Assembly (NCBI GenBank): GCA_003342895.1
Contig: PTFA01000082.1
Span: forward strand, 1,431,527 to 1,495,526
Source: Casuarius casuarius
Lineage: Eukaryota > Chordata > Aves > Casuariiformes > Casuariidae
DNA: 64,000 bases
Direction of reading: 5' to 3'
The notes beneath the pieces are model-generated. The model worked only from the letters and a program-made list of their open reading frames with translations, searched no databases and had not been told where the DNA came from. Below, in pieces: positions 48,721-61,500 of this stretch (position 1 is its first letter; every line of letters begins with the position of its first letter). A program made the position numbers and the translations under genes.

Positions 48721-50874
48721 AAATAGATACTTCAGAGAAAGGCTCTCTTGAGTGCCTTTATTCTCTCCTTACAAGAATCTTAATGCCATTTAAAATAAAA
48801 CCAGTATCATTATTTATTAATTGTATTATTATACTGCCAAGGAGAAAACAGTCAGAGGTATTGTTTATGTTTCTAGAAATGCAAACATAATAATTGCAAT
48901 AATTCAGTATCATTTCTGGAAAAAAAAAAAAACAAACCACACACATGCACACAATGTCTGCCCTTAAAATATTTGAGACCAAAACATTTTAAATTCAAAA
49001 GACTAGCAAATGCCAATCCATAGCTACCTCCTTTAGTTGGATAAAGCATTACAAATCTAGAAAAATATAGCTCAAAACATCAAAATCCAATTGTTATGAG
49101 GTACCTCAAAAGCAAAGACTCTTCAAAAAGTGCTCTCACTTTCAGTCCTGAAAGATTTTTAGCTCTTATTTCAAAGATTAAGAGAAAAAAAATAAGGAAA
49201 AAGAACAGACAAGACAGTTTATCACTTTGGTTTTCAACTTTAAATTGGCAAAGACAGACAATAAATTAAGTAATAGAGAAAAGAAAAAAAGTATACCCAG
49301 GACAGAGCAACAAAACAGCAGAAATACCCTGCTTAACACCACGCTACCCTAGATTAAATCATTTATAAAGAGAAACAAGAGCAGATAAAGGTGCTAAAGC
49401 TGTTAGGTTGAGCTACTCTACTTAAGTGGAGAACTGTAATCTCTATCATAAAACACCATCCAATTCTGCAAGCCAAGCAACTTACTAAACTCCCTCAGTG
49501 ATTTTTTTTTCCTCTCTCTCCTCTCACCCCCAAATTCCAAACTATTGATACAAAACCCTTTCTGGAACTCTGCAACATTTCTACAAATAGCTCTATTAGG
49601 GTTTTCAGTAGTCTTTATTTAATGCACAGAAAATGTGTCAACAAAAAATACCACTATAAATTAGAACAGTATTGTCCATCAGACAGTGTTATTTTCTGGA
49701 TTTTTCTCATACATATTATTTCAATTTGTAAGTATAAAGATAAAATGAATAACAGATTGTATTTTTGAGAGGTTTACAACATGCTAAAACTTTTCAAGAA
49801 AAGACTGAAATGGTTTTAATAGTCACATTTAAAAGGACAACTACAATAACGTTCAAACATCTGTTTGCTAAAAATGAGATGGCACAACCAAACTTTGTCA
49901 AGACATGATTTGGCCAGTATCTCCCTAGAGCATGCTGTAGCCATGCTTAAAAATCTGCCAGGAATTACATGGAACTAAGCAATCTAAAAAGGGGAACAGG
50001 GAAATGTTCTAAGCAGAACCCTCACAAGCTCTCATGTCAGCAAATACTGTTTCAGTGGAAAGATCTCCCAGAGCTCTCTCAAAACATTTATCAATTCCCT
50101 AAGCAGCATGTCAGTTTTTCCACTGCTCATACTGAAACCAGCAACCTGAATTTCTCACAATTGTCTGTATCACAGAACAACAGTAAAACTAATCGCCTTT
50201 ATTGACAGTTGTCAAGGAGCTGAAGATCAAGACAGCAGGTCAGAATAAAGCTTTTGTAGAAAGTCCTCCTACAAAAACTTTTCATGGTTCCTGAAACTCC
50301 AGGCCCTTCTGGGTCGATCTGCATTTATATTAAGTTACTTATGAATGGTTTAATATGTTAAAACCTTTTCAGCATTTTGCTTTAATTTTTAAATTAAAAT
50401 CTTTCATAATTGAAACAGTCTGAATAACTCCCAATTTAGGCCAGTTAAATCAAGTATCCACGCTACAAAAGCTACCAAACAACTGGGTCAAACGGTATAC
50501 TCAGAGCAGTGGTTTTCTTACGGCAGCTCTACAGGTGCAACTCAGGTATATAAAGGAATTGAAATTGTCAGCACCAGCTGAGAAAACAACTGCTGAAAGG
50601 ACCCAGGCAGAGTTATCCTGTCACCCAAAGATATGGTGCTCCTTTAACAGTACCTCATTTCCAGGATTGATGCANGTAAACTTTCATTTATGTCTTTATT
50701 TTAACTGTTCTAGTGTTAGCTAGAGTTGAGACTGANTGGTAAACGCAAATCTTTTCATGACCAATAAATTCTCATAAAATTCACAATCCAAAAATATCTG
50801 GGATCATCATTTTGTTTATGTTTAGAGAAACTCCTTTTTACCAGTTTTACAGAAGAGTACTTAAGCAAGGCAAG
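48721..50874. other. Non-coding AT-rich sequence
   Basis: No gene recognised. A run of 13 A is at 48920-48932. The region 49110-49330 is A-rich. The unresolved bases are at 50675 and 50736. Confidence 0.6.
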
Positions 50875-50970
50875 AACAAAGACCTGAGCACACTGATCGG
50901 GCTCTAGGCAGGATGTTAGACTAGGAAAGCTTCAGAGATCCCTTCCGATCTAAATCCTTCTATAGTTGTG
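50875..50970 (+). mobile_element. CR1 LINE 3'-end fragment
   Basis: 'gacctgagcacactgatcgg', 'gatgttagactaggaaagc', then 'cagagatcccttccgatcta' and 'aatccttctatagttgtg' follow the last 95 bases of CR1. The terminal octamers are decayed. It lies in the same orientation as the 48536 fragment, about 2.2 kb away; the two are separate insertions because each has its own 3' end. Confidence 0.78.
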
Positions 50971-52069
50971 CAAACTTGGTAAATTATAGAGAGTTACTGC
51001 TGAATTACATTGATGTAACTGAGAACTGAACTGGGCCAATATTTGTTATTTTCCGTTGCTAATGCTGAACAGAAAGATAGTTATTTATAAGTTATGGGAT
51101 CATTGGGCAGCATGTGAAATGGACAAGACTTTTAAGGATGAAAAATATTTTCCTAGTATCTTTTAGCAATATCCAGTTAGCTTTACACTAATACACCGCA
51201 TAGTGCATACAATTGATATTAACATATCCTAGCAGCTGTATATAATACCATGAACTCCTAGCCAATTCTTTTTTATTAATTTCCTTTCCATCATTTAAAA
51301 CTATAAAATTCGATATATTTTTTCCTCTCTAAAGACATTTATCTATCACTGCTAGACATAAGAGGGAAACTATCTATCATTTGTGGATTCAAAAAAATGC
51401 ACAGAATGCATAGCATGACTTAGAACTGTAGGTTTATGCTTAAGGAAATGTACAATATGAGTACAATTGTGAATATTCAAATGCAGACTTTATTAAACAG
51501 CAGAATGTGTATATAACTCCTGAAGTTAAATTCCAGTATTATTTTCTCTGCAACCACAGTGAAGTTTTGGCCCTCACATTTGTTTTTAGTTGCCTAGACT
51601 CCGGTTCAGTCTCCTAAGATGCCTCACCGGATACTGCCCTAAATATATTACTGATAGATACTTCAGTATCACGGTGAGAATCTCAAACCAGAATAGAACA
51701 GAAAACAGCACAGTGAATCTGCAATGGATTAGGAATGGATTAGGCTAGCCAAGGACTGATCTAAGCTGAGCTGAAAGGCTGAACATATCAAACAAGATGG
51801 CAGTATCAAAGGACTGTCTCCATCATCATCCAGAAGAGGAGGAGCAAAGATTACAAAAATATGGACAAAAATAAGAATAGTGAGGATAGCTCATAGCCAG
51901 GATACGAGTTGCTCATAGCAACTCATAGCAAGGATAAAGACATTTGAAAGAATCAGTAGAGTGAGGACAACTATGGAAGAAAAGTTGTGCTTGACAGCAG
52001 CTGAAAGACCAAACCAATGTCTCCCATTGACAAAACCTGAGTGAAAAACAAGCAAAATGCAAAGAATGA
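50971..52069. other. Non-coding sequence
   Basis: No gene recognised. From about 51780 the plus strand begins to lean towards purines. A small cluster of 'ctcatagc' repeats lies at about 51889-51930. Confidence 0.55.
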
Positions 52070-52800
52070 GGAAAGTTTAAAAAAAAAAAAAAAAGTGGAA
52101 GAAGGGAAGTCTGAGAGGAAGAGATCCAAAAGGAAACTGCTTGTGTAGAAAACCAAATTCACAGGTTCACTCCAAGGACATCTCAGCACTGAGATGAAAA
52201 ATTCAAGACACACATATTGAGATAATCAAGATAAGAATTCAGAGGACATGAATATAAAAAGGACAGAGACGGCCATGCACCAAAATCAGGAGGNAAAAGG
52301 GGTAAATCTGGAAGAAATTATATTTCCATCATCTCAAGAAGAAAGGAGAGGCTAATTCTGTAAAATTCAAAGATGGAAAAAAAAGTGGGAAGAGAGAAGA
52401 ATAAAATGCTTGAAGTGAGCTCATTTGGAAGCAGAAAAGTAAATCCCTACAGAAGCAGCAAGAGAGAGGGATAAAAGCCTAAGATAAGAACAAGACTAGA
52501 GAACAGGGACCCAGTGAGAACAGGGATCCAGCAACAGAAAAAAAAGGCAGAAAGGAAGAGATGGAAAAATGTGTACAAGAGGGAGGCTCTAAAAAGAATA
52601 ATCTGTCAATCGAAAACATTATTGGGGGGTGGTGGAGAAATTATAAAATGTTCAAGAAAGCAGGAAGGGAAGGACAAAGAAGGTAGGCTATAAAAGNGCA
52701 AAAGAAAGCAGAAATAAGAGAATAAAAAGAAAGACAAAAAGCTGCTTAAGAAGGGCGAGAAATGATATGGTGATATGAAAAATAAANCAAAAAAAAGAAG
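52070..52800. repeat. Purine-rich (A/G) tract
   Basis: Over about 730 bases the plus strand is strongly biased to A and G. In the 60-base lines I counted within the tract, most were 73-83% purine (for example 52081, 52381, 52501 and 52621), though the part at 52141-52260 is less biased. It includes a run of 16 A (52079-52094) and many GAA/AGAA/GGAA motifs without a fixed unit. No coding frame or named repeat family was recognised. Unresolved bases cluster here (52294, 52697, 52787). Confidence 0.75.
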
Positions 52801-55800
52801 ATATAGTATCTACTAAAGTCTAAGGTCATTCAGAGCTACAGTTAAGATAGCTTTAAACCTTTCTCTGCTTATTCTGGATACTGGTGGAAGGCTGTCCCAG
52901 GAGAAATTCTTGTCTGCTGCAACAGGAATGCTGCTGTCCTGTAGCACAATCAATGAAAATCAATTGGCTGATAATTGCTTTGCATCAAATTAAATTATGG
53001 AGGACTACATGGCTCAGAGAGTTGGAAATGAGATGTGGAGCCTTTCACCTCCAGGTCACTGCTACAAACACAGTCTAAGTCAATAATGACTGAGAGCTGT
53101 GACTGTTTTGTTAAGAAAGAGACTGATTTTAAGCTTTACTAAAACACACCTTTACTCTTCTACAACCTCACATTTTTTTTTTTTGCCAGTCCCCAAACAA
53201 AACTGAATGAAGCCTTCAGTACTTGTCATATGATCTTTGTGCTGCCTGTGATTACAATCTACAGTAAAACTTTTTTAAAAATGTGGTTATCCTTTGTAAT
53301 AGGTTAGGACCCAAATGGCCAGATTACTTTTTGAAACTTAATTTCTGAAATGACAGTCTGGAAATAAGATGTGAAATATATATCAAACCCCCCAAATTAT
53401 ATATAATATTTCTTCCTTTAGTCAAGATCATATATCTCAAAAAACAAACAAACAAAAATGTTTTGATTCCCACCAAAAGAGAAAAACAAACGCCCCACAT
53501 AGTTGTGCATACCCACAGAAGCAAAAAAAAAAGAAAAATTAAAAGGGAGATAACCCAACTTTTCAAAAGCATAAACTGATGTTAAGTACAGTTTTTCATT
53601 GATCAGTGATTAGAGTGCCTGTTTTCATTTCAACTTCATTTAACCACGCATTCCTGTTTGCTACTTCGGTCATGGTTTGAAGAGATCTCAAAACGGACCA
53701 GAATACTAATTGGAAGAAGATAAGAACACATTGGGTAGCTATTCACGCAGTAGACTAACCTTTGCTGTTGAGCAGCGTACTACTTTAAGTCAAGAAAGTT
53801 TAAAACCACTTGCCCCCATGCATCACAGCACACTATTACCACAGCACAGTCTCCATGGACGTTCCTTTGGCTGATGGATTCTACAGACGAAAATTCACTC
53901 TGCCAGTTATCTCTCCTGGCTGAAAACATTAATTTCCTGAAGGTGTTTATTATCACTAACAAGCTAGAAACAGTAGGTTTTTAACAGTTTAAACTGGTGA
54001 GCTAAACACACTTGGCTGATTTTCCCTCAAGTGTAGCAAGCCCTACAAATATCTGGGTTAGCAGATTAGATAAACAGGAATAAATCACTTCCAGTTGTTG
54101 GTTAGTGATGAACTACTGGGGGTGCAAACATCCTTAATCATCACAGGTAGATTCAGGCGAGATCATCTGTCTATAATTCTGGCTTTACAGTAAATCAATG
54201 CAACTACTATACTTCAAATGTAAAACTAAACAAAAAGGAACAGAAGTGTTTAAGTGCAGAGAATGTTTCTAAGAGCTTACAAATGGAACATATGAACAAA
54301 AATAATTCATGTTCTTAATAATGAATATGAACAAAATAAATCATAATTCATAACATACAAGGTTACAAGAGTCTCCAATGCACATTCTTTTGAGGGACCT
54401 GAGAAGCCGTATACAACTATTTACGGCTGGTAAAACAAACCCTCTGAGGTACTCCATGCTTGCTTTTACTCCTGTTTTGTTAGACAAATATACTAGGAAA
54501 CCAAGAGAAAAAAATAATATAGATTTGAACAGTGGCAAAAGTTGAAGACTGACTTTTTACATGGATGCCAGGTTATGAACTAGAAATCTATATAATTTAT
54601 AAAATCTACGATTGTTGTCATGAGTGTATGTTAGTTCAAAAAAAAAAACTTCACTAGGAACATACATATTAATCTCAGTTTGTTAGCAACTCTTGTGCTC
54701 ATATGAGAAAATTTGTATGAGCTGCTGATGTTGCCACTTCTTTAATTTACTTCTTCACATGTGCCTGTGCTGATATCAAAATAGTCATCCCTAAGAAGTT
54801 ACATAGGGAGAAGCAGAGCTTTGTGGAAACTTTATTGTGGCCTAGTTTGTTGAACCCTGCTAAGACAGATCCCATTAACTCTAGCCAGAATGTGAGATGG
54901 ATTGGAAGAGCAATTTCGCTACAGAAAAATAGGGTGTGGAGTAAATGATCCTGATGAGGAAATTCTAGGAATGACCACACTGGGGGACAAAGTTCGTGGT
55001 GGAGCTACTTGTAAGGTTTTTTGAGCTGCAATACATGTTCCATGAAGTTCATAAATCTAAGCATTTCTTATATGGCTTTACATAAGAGACCTGAAACATA
55101 CTTTTGATATTACCGTTAAAGCTTCTTGTCATCACATTTACATTAAAAGTCAAAAACAAACAAGTGAAAGGCAATGAACATTCAAGTTCAAACTCTGTCC
55201 AGTTATGCTGCTGCAAATCAGGAATCAGTCAACATAATGCTAGATAAAACAAATAATATGCAATGGTCTGTGGACACCTCTTTTTACACAGAGGACTCCA
55301 GCTAGTTTTGGAGATATTTCCAAAATAATTACCTTTCCAGTAACAGAAAATAAGTTCTCTGGCCTATATAAATCCGTACGAACAAAAATTTTACTAGTAT
55401 ACAGTACAGTACATGTATACAATACATCTTACAGTTTAGATGGCAAAGTTATCTTCCGGTTGGAGTTCTGAAGTATATTACAAGTTCTTTCTTCCATTTT
55501 ATCCTCAATTTTATAGAAATTCAGTTACCCTAAATATACCATTCTATACAATTATACAATTCTGTATCATTCCCCACGATTTCTTGTAAGGGAATTGGTG
55601 GCACTCAGACTTGTAGCTGGTGTATTTTTTAGCATGAGCACAACCGTGCATGATATTTACCNAAACCTCTCTTTAAGGCATCCAAAAAATAAGATACCAA
55701 ATTAAATCACATTTTCAAAATTTTCTCTGGTTATATAACACTTACTGTGTTTTGATTTTTAATTTAATTCTGAACACATTTTTATCTATACATAATTTCT

Positions 55801-58696
55801 ACAATAATTTTTATTTGCTAAGGTGATATTGTCTTACCTGTTAATTTTTTCCTCTGACACCTGCACAAATTAAAACTTGTAGAATTATAGTTTTCTCAGG
55901 GAGGAGAGAATTGACTAAGCCTTTTGAAAACCTTTGTTCCACAAATATGGATCTAGTTACTCTTAGAGTTCCATAAAAATGATCAATAATGCCACCTGAT
56001 AAGATAAAGTCTAAAACCTNAAATAATCATAATATTAGCATGAGTCAGTACCCTCTAATACAGAAGTAATCATGAATGAAGATAGTTATCTTCACAGAAG
56101 AAAGTCTGTATTGATGGAGACAACTCAGAACAAAGGATATTACAGATTTTCTCTTCAGCTCATTATCTTCCGGGCCGTAACAGCCAAAAAGTAGTTCATG
56201 TACAAAATGCTCGGCGGTTATAGAAGTTCCTGCAAAACTACATTAACAGCACATCGATACTTAGAGAAGAAGAAACAGTTCTCCTTTTATATGATAGTCA
56301 CTGATTAGAGATTCAAAAGTAGGGGTGCTGATTTCTGAGCTCCCATCAGCCTGAAGCCACAACTCCTTTGTAGGAAGTTGGTAGGAGCTGCACAAAGCCT
56401 GCAAGCAGGGGTTGCCGTTCCCCCCACTGCCCCTTGGTCACTGCACACACACAGGGCTCCGAGCCCACAAGCCACACTCGTAGACTTAGACACTAGCCTT
56501 AAAGAAGCGTCTCCGCTGCCTCATGAATCTTGCATTGCTATACAAGAGCCCAGCTCCACCTGCAGGGATGGACAGTTACCCTCCCCTAGATAGGCTAGGA
56601 GCTTGGAATACTTCTACAGAAGCTGAGAATTGTACTTGCACTTTCTCATCTCTCTCTTTCTGTCAGTGTACTCTAACTGCCCAGCATCTATATAAAAGGT
56701 TTGCATCACAAGATGCATTCTGAATTGAAGCTGATGCTATCAAAGTGAGTTAGCTATGCGCAGCCCCTAGCCAACAAATCTGATTACCTCAGGAGCTTAG
56801 GTGGAGTTAAGGTATCTTCCAAAATAAATCCAATTTACAATCTACTTCTTCCATGCAGAAAGATGAAGATGTCTCATACATTACAAGGTGCTGTACATCT
56901 TGCAAAATAGGATTACTGATGAGTAGTTTCTATTCTCAAGACTTTTCCATAGTCAGAAGTAACGGTACTATAGGTCTAGAATAATGGATTCATCATAGAT
57001 AATCTTTAAATTAACACAGAAAATAAACATTGCATTGTGAATTCTGACTGGATACTTGAAAGGAAGATTCTGCAGCTTGCAGTACTTAGCACATCTTGGT
57101 CTAATACCTCACTATACTTGAAAGCTAAATCTTTTACACTTATTTACTGCATGTCTTCTCTCCAACAGAGTAACTACCGAAATCATTTTTCAGCAGACTT
57201 CAACAGTTTGTCATGATTTTTTTAAACATACTTTTTTATTGGCACAAACTGGTTTGATTTCAACTTTATTTATACTATAGGTTTCATTGCGTGTTATTTT
57301 TCTACAGCAGCTCCTAAAAGCCATTTCCATTCATAGGTACATTTTAGAGAACAAAAAATTTCTACATAAAAAGTAATGTGCCACTATAATTTGAAAATAT
57401 TCATCTCATTCACATTGTTCTGCCTCCACTAAAAGATTTATAACACGTCTAAAACAGGAATTGATGAATTCATCAGCATCTAGGACATTTTGATCATAAT
57501 CAATAACATAATTTCACTCTTAAATGGGATTTCAGTTAAACTGCATTTTTGAAAGTAATTTTACTTTTATCATAAAAATAGTTTCTGTGCAAACCAACAG
57601 CATTAACTCATCTGATGCCAAGTGATACACTGTAAAGGATGATAACCTACACAGCCAAACAATGATAATGCTGTACCTAATGGAAAGTATATAAAATTCA
57701 TTGTGCTGTTTCATCAGTCTAATATTTAAAAAGATAGACTTAAATAAATATGAACATAAAATTTTATTACAATCTTCATTACAGTAGGTTACAAGACCTT
57801 TATCCAAAAATGAAGAATTAAGGACAGCAATGGAAGATCAACNTAAGGAAGACAGGCTAGCCTGGTTGCTATAAATTCATTTTTGAGCATTCTCGTAGCT
57901 CTTAGGAAAACACAGGGTAAGACCTTCCAGTAGCTTCCACAGAAAGTTCACTTTAAATGATTTGGCTGCATGGAGGAGTCTGCTAGGAGCAGCAGAAAGG
58001 GAACAGACAGACCATCACCAGTCTCTCATCAGACGGTATTAGATGACAGCATCAGAATTCATTTTGAGTTCTGTCTCTTTGGGAGCTGGTGCCTACCGGG
58101 CTAGTGAGTTGTTCCATTTCTTGAGGTACAGAGAGTTTTAAAGGAAATCAAGATTTTTAATACTATAAAGCAAGAAACTTTAGATATAAGAAACAGAAAC
58201 AAAATGTAATAATCTTGGAATAAGATGAATGAACAAGCAAATATGAAGCCCTGCTAAACTAGAGGTTTTTGTGGTCCACTGAACAAATACTCTTGTTGAA
58301 GGAAGGAAATTAAATTAAATAAATAGTATGATCTGATTATGTTCAAGGATTGTGTGTCTCGGGTAAACTACTGGTCCAGGTATAAACAGACTGTTACCTT
58401 CAACTAAGTGGCAGTTACTGATATTGGCTGGCACAGCCTCATCGTTACAAGGCTTCACTGTTACCAAGAAGCTGATAGTTTAAGTCTGTCAGTTTGGGAA
58501 ATAAAAGTAGCCCTTACTTAGGAAAGATCAAGGGAAATAATTTCAGGTCTTTCATCTTTTCCTCAGCTGTACTGTTCAGAAGCTAGAAAATGTATTTTCT
58601 TTGTCTATGACAATTAACTAAATCTTGATTAAAGTGCTAAGATACAGAACATCATACAGCTTTTATAGATGGATAATATGCATACGTAGATACAGG
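52801..58696. other. Non-coding stretch, one GC-richer patch
   Basis: No gene recognised. The patch 56330-56600 is GC-richer, with open frames on both strands of 60-70 codons and no domain. It may be an old repeat. T12 lies at 53173-53184. Unresolved bases lie at 55662, 56020 and 57843. Confidence 0.55.
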
Positions 58697-58740
58697 GAGT
58701 AAAACTCTGGCACCACTGATATCAATGGAAACAAAACTTC
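58697..58740. repeat. Short relic of an old amniote repeat
   Basis: 'gagtaaaactctggcaccac' and then 'tgatatcaatggaaacaaaa' resembles a common archosaur/turtle block in which 'gtgaaatcctggccccac' is followed by 'tgaagtcaatgggagttttg'. It is a short, diverged match. Confidence 0.42.
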
Positions 58741-59958
58741 ATCTAGGATTATCACTCTGCACAAGGATGCACCACATAGGTTTCACAGCAAGGAAAGGAG
58801 AGAAAAGAAGAAGAATACTGATGAAGGGTAACTATTTCAAGTCCTCAGAATTTTGGTGTTATTTCTTCTGAGAAGAGGACTATCTTAATGAACTCAAGAA
58901 AATGATGATTTGCAGAGAAACTCTTAGGCTTCTGCAGCTTTAAGAACAGACAAAAGCCTTGTGATTTTGTCCAAGGAACCGCTTTACATAATTCTATGTA
59001 AGGTCTGTGCAAGAGGCAATATCCAGTATAGAAATCACAATATTTTTAGTTAGTTCTCAAACTTAAGCATCCAGCTTGGTTCAAGGCAAATTTCAAGAGA
59101 AATACATATCACCAAAATTACAANTCAGAGAACTGTATTAGATGTCAACAAAAATAGGACACCGGAAATACAAGCATAAGCCCATGATGCCATTGCTTTT
59201 ATGTTCTGGGAGTGAGGGGAAGCTGTAGCTCCCCATATATTAACTCAGCTGAAGAGTCCATCAGCTTACATTTGTCTACATTTGGAAGGTGATCTTCAGA
59301 AGCTTGATCATACAGGAAAAATCCTCCTTCCATGACTGGTAAGCAGCCAAACAGGTATGAATCCAGTCATGAATCATCAGATTGGTACAAAGGCAGAAGC
59401 AGAACAATTCAAATCTAGAGAGATCTTATTTTTATATATGCCCCCCCCCCGCCTTAATAGAGGAGTTTAATCCATGCTATTTGCTGCTCTGAATAGCTTC
59501 CATCATTCTCTTACACAGCTACCTAGCTCTCTGGCACTGTGAATTTAAGTCCCAGCAGGGAGATCCAAATTTATAATGACATTGTAGTGAGTTTCTGAGG
59601 CTCAGTAAATCTGGCATGGGAGTCAGACTCCTCAGAAAGGCATGACAGCAGATGCCCTCCAGGGGAGCTAGGAAACATGAGTCATCCTAGACTGCTAAAC
59701 TGGGTACACACTGGTGACTCAAGAAGAGCGAGCTGACAGGCAGCAGCCATCATCTCAGATGTTCCATTTAGATCGCTCCCAGCAGGTGTCACTGCANCGT
59801 AGCATTGCTACAAACCCTTAAAAGCAATAAATATAAAAAGTGTNCCCCCCCCACACAAAATGACAAGACAAATGTAGAATAATTGTGCCAGACATGAATA
59901 ATTTCCAGAAATCAGCGGTGTGAGGGGGGATGAGGAGAACTGTGGTAGTTGTATATCG
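58741..59958. other. Non-coding sequence with two C homopolymers
   Basis: No gene recognised. C10 lies at 59441-59450. C8 lies at 59845-59852 and is directly preceded by an unresolved base at 59844, which suggests difficult sequencing. Other unresolved bases are at 59124 and 59797. Confidence 0.6.
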
Positions 59959-60088
59959 TTTGCACTCTTATACAGATAATTTTATTCTTATAAACTGTTT
60001 TACCTCTGGAAAATGTCTTTAATTTTGCACTCTTATACAGATAATTTTATTCTTATAAACTGTTTTACCTCTGGAAAATGTCTTTAAT
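59959..60088. repeat. Perfect 65-bp tandem duplication
   Basis: Bases 59959-60023 are repeated without any mismatch at 60024-60088, directly head to tail. The unit starts 'tttgcactcttatacagata' and ends 'aaatgtctttaat'. The match breaks at the first base on either side. Perfect identity in neutral DNA implies a very recent duplication, a length polymorphism, or an assembly error. No coding sequence is affected. Confidence 0.95.
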
Positions 60089-61284
60089 GAAGTGGTTAAT
60101 TTAATGCAAAGACCTGGCATTCCTTTCATATCATGAACGTATCCAGATAGCCATACACTAAACTATTGATCTATTTCAAATTGTTACTAAAGGACTGTTG
60201 AATTCTATTCTTTTGGAGAGATGAAATAGGTTCATAATAAATATGGCACACACAACAGAGTTTTCTAGAAACTGGCTCTCAAATAAATACAACAGAAACA
60301 AGAAAATGAATTTTCATTTTAAAAGCAGTCTCTACACACTTGCTGGCTATCCTACCACCCAGCTATTCTGCAGGTATTCAGACACTTCACTGTAACGTCT
60401 CAAAAATCAATAGCAATTTATTCTCTCTTTGGACCCCAAGCAACAAAAGTAAATAATACTGTCACCTCCAGTCTGCCTTCAGAACTTGGTCGCAAAACGG
60501 TCTTGCCACTATAATACAACCCTATACAGCTCTTTATCTATGCTGGCTTTGCTGATTGTATTGGCTTTCATAAGGGACAAATACTCAGGACAGCAACACA
60601 AAGGGGTCAAGTTCTTGTACTGCAGCCAGCCAGTGTGCTGAGTATGAATTAAGTGAAAGGCTTGGCATCTGTCTTACTTCAGTTTCACCTAGGTTGATTT
60701 TATTGGGGCAAAAGCAGGCAATATTAGAAATCTGTTCCTCCATACAGTAAAAAGGGAAAACCAACAGGAAAGGAGTAGAAAAAAGGGGTTGCAACTTCAG
60801 TCCTTTGAAACACTTTCCTTAAAAATGACTAATAGAAGCTTTAAAATGCACATACTCCTTACAGCAGTACTTAACATAATGAACATATATCCGAATATTC
60901 AGAATAATCCAGATTATTCAGTCAGTTTTTTTTTTTTTAAATCATCACACTTTATAACAAATACTAAGAAAACAATTCCTATCTTATTTTATACAAGGCA
61001 GTCCCTTGGAACTACTTATAGCATTGTGAATAATATAATCACAGGGACTTATACAGTGTTTAAACACATTCAAATTGCTAGACATGACGATATGCTCAGT
61101 TAACAATTGGTGATCCTGTGTATGTGTGTAAAATGGACTCTTTTTTTTCAGGGAAGAGTATTTACATGTGCTTATCTCTTCACAGATTTAATTGTCCTCA
61201 CTACTGAATGTGTTGTACAGGCATACAACAGATAGCATTTTTTCTCCCCAGACACCAACTCTGTTTCTTTCAGAAATACTGATT
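60089..61284. other. Non-coding AT-rich sequence
   Basis: No gene recognised. The plus-strand frame 60789-61103 (104 codons) contains a poly-F run from T13 (60926-60938) and looks like chance. Confidence 0.6.
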
Positions 61285-61500
61285 ACCATGGATTCATAAA
61301 TAGTAAGTCCAGAGTGGATCATTAGTTCATGTCATCTACTCTGCAAAAAACAGAAGAAAAAACATCTTCCTATTGTGTTAAGTCCAATAGCTGGTTTGAC
61401 TAAAAGTTTTTCAAAAAGGCATCCGGTCAATCCAGTCTTGATTTAAAGGAACCCACCATTTCTTCTGTGGTAGTTTGTACCAGTGATTACAAAGATGGGA
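61285..61500 (-). repeat. Old CR1-type LINE 3' fragment, reverse orientation
   Basis: 'catggattcataaatagtaa' at the left, then 'gtcatctactctgc', 'aaaaaggcatcc', 'atccagtcttgatttaaagg', 'acccaccatttcttc' and 'gtagtttgtaccagtgatta' follow a CR1 subfamily shared by archosaurs and turtles. There the order is 'gattcatagat', 'atcatctagtctgac', 'aggcatccagtcttgattt', 'gagaatccaccac' and 'gtagtttgttccaatggtta'. It is more diverged than the copies at 34920 and 41742, so probably older. Confidence 0.68.

Noticed and set aside
48920..48932. Poly-A run as a processed-pseudogene tail
   Set aside because: No gene-like sequence or target-site duplication lies upstream. The same applies to the A runs at 34474 and 52079.
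60789..61103. Plus-strand open frame of 104 codons with a phenylalanine run
   Set aside because: The run comes from a T13 homopolymer. The rest is unrecognised AT-rich translation.
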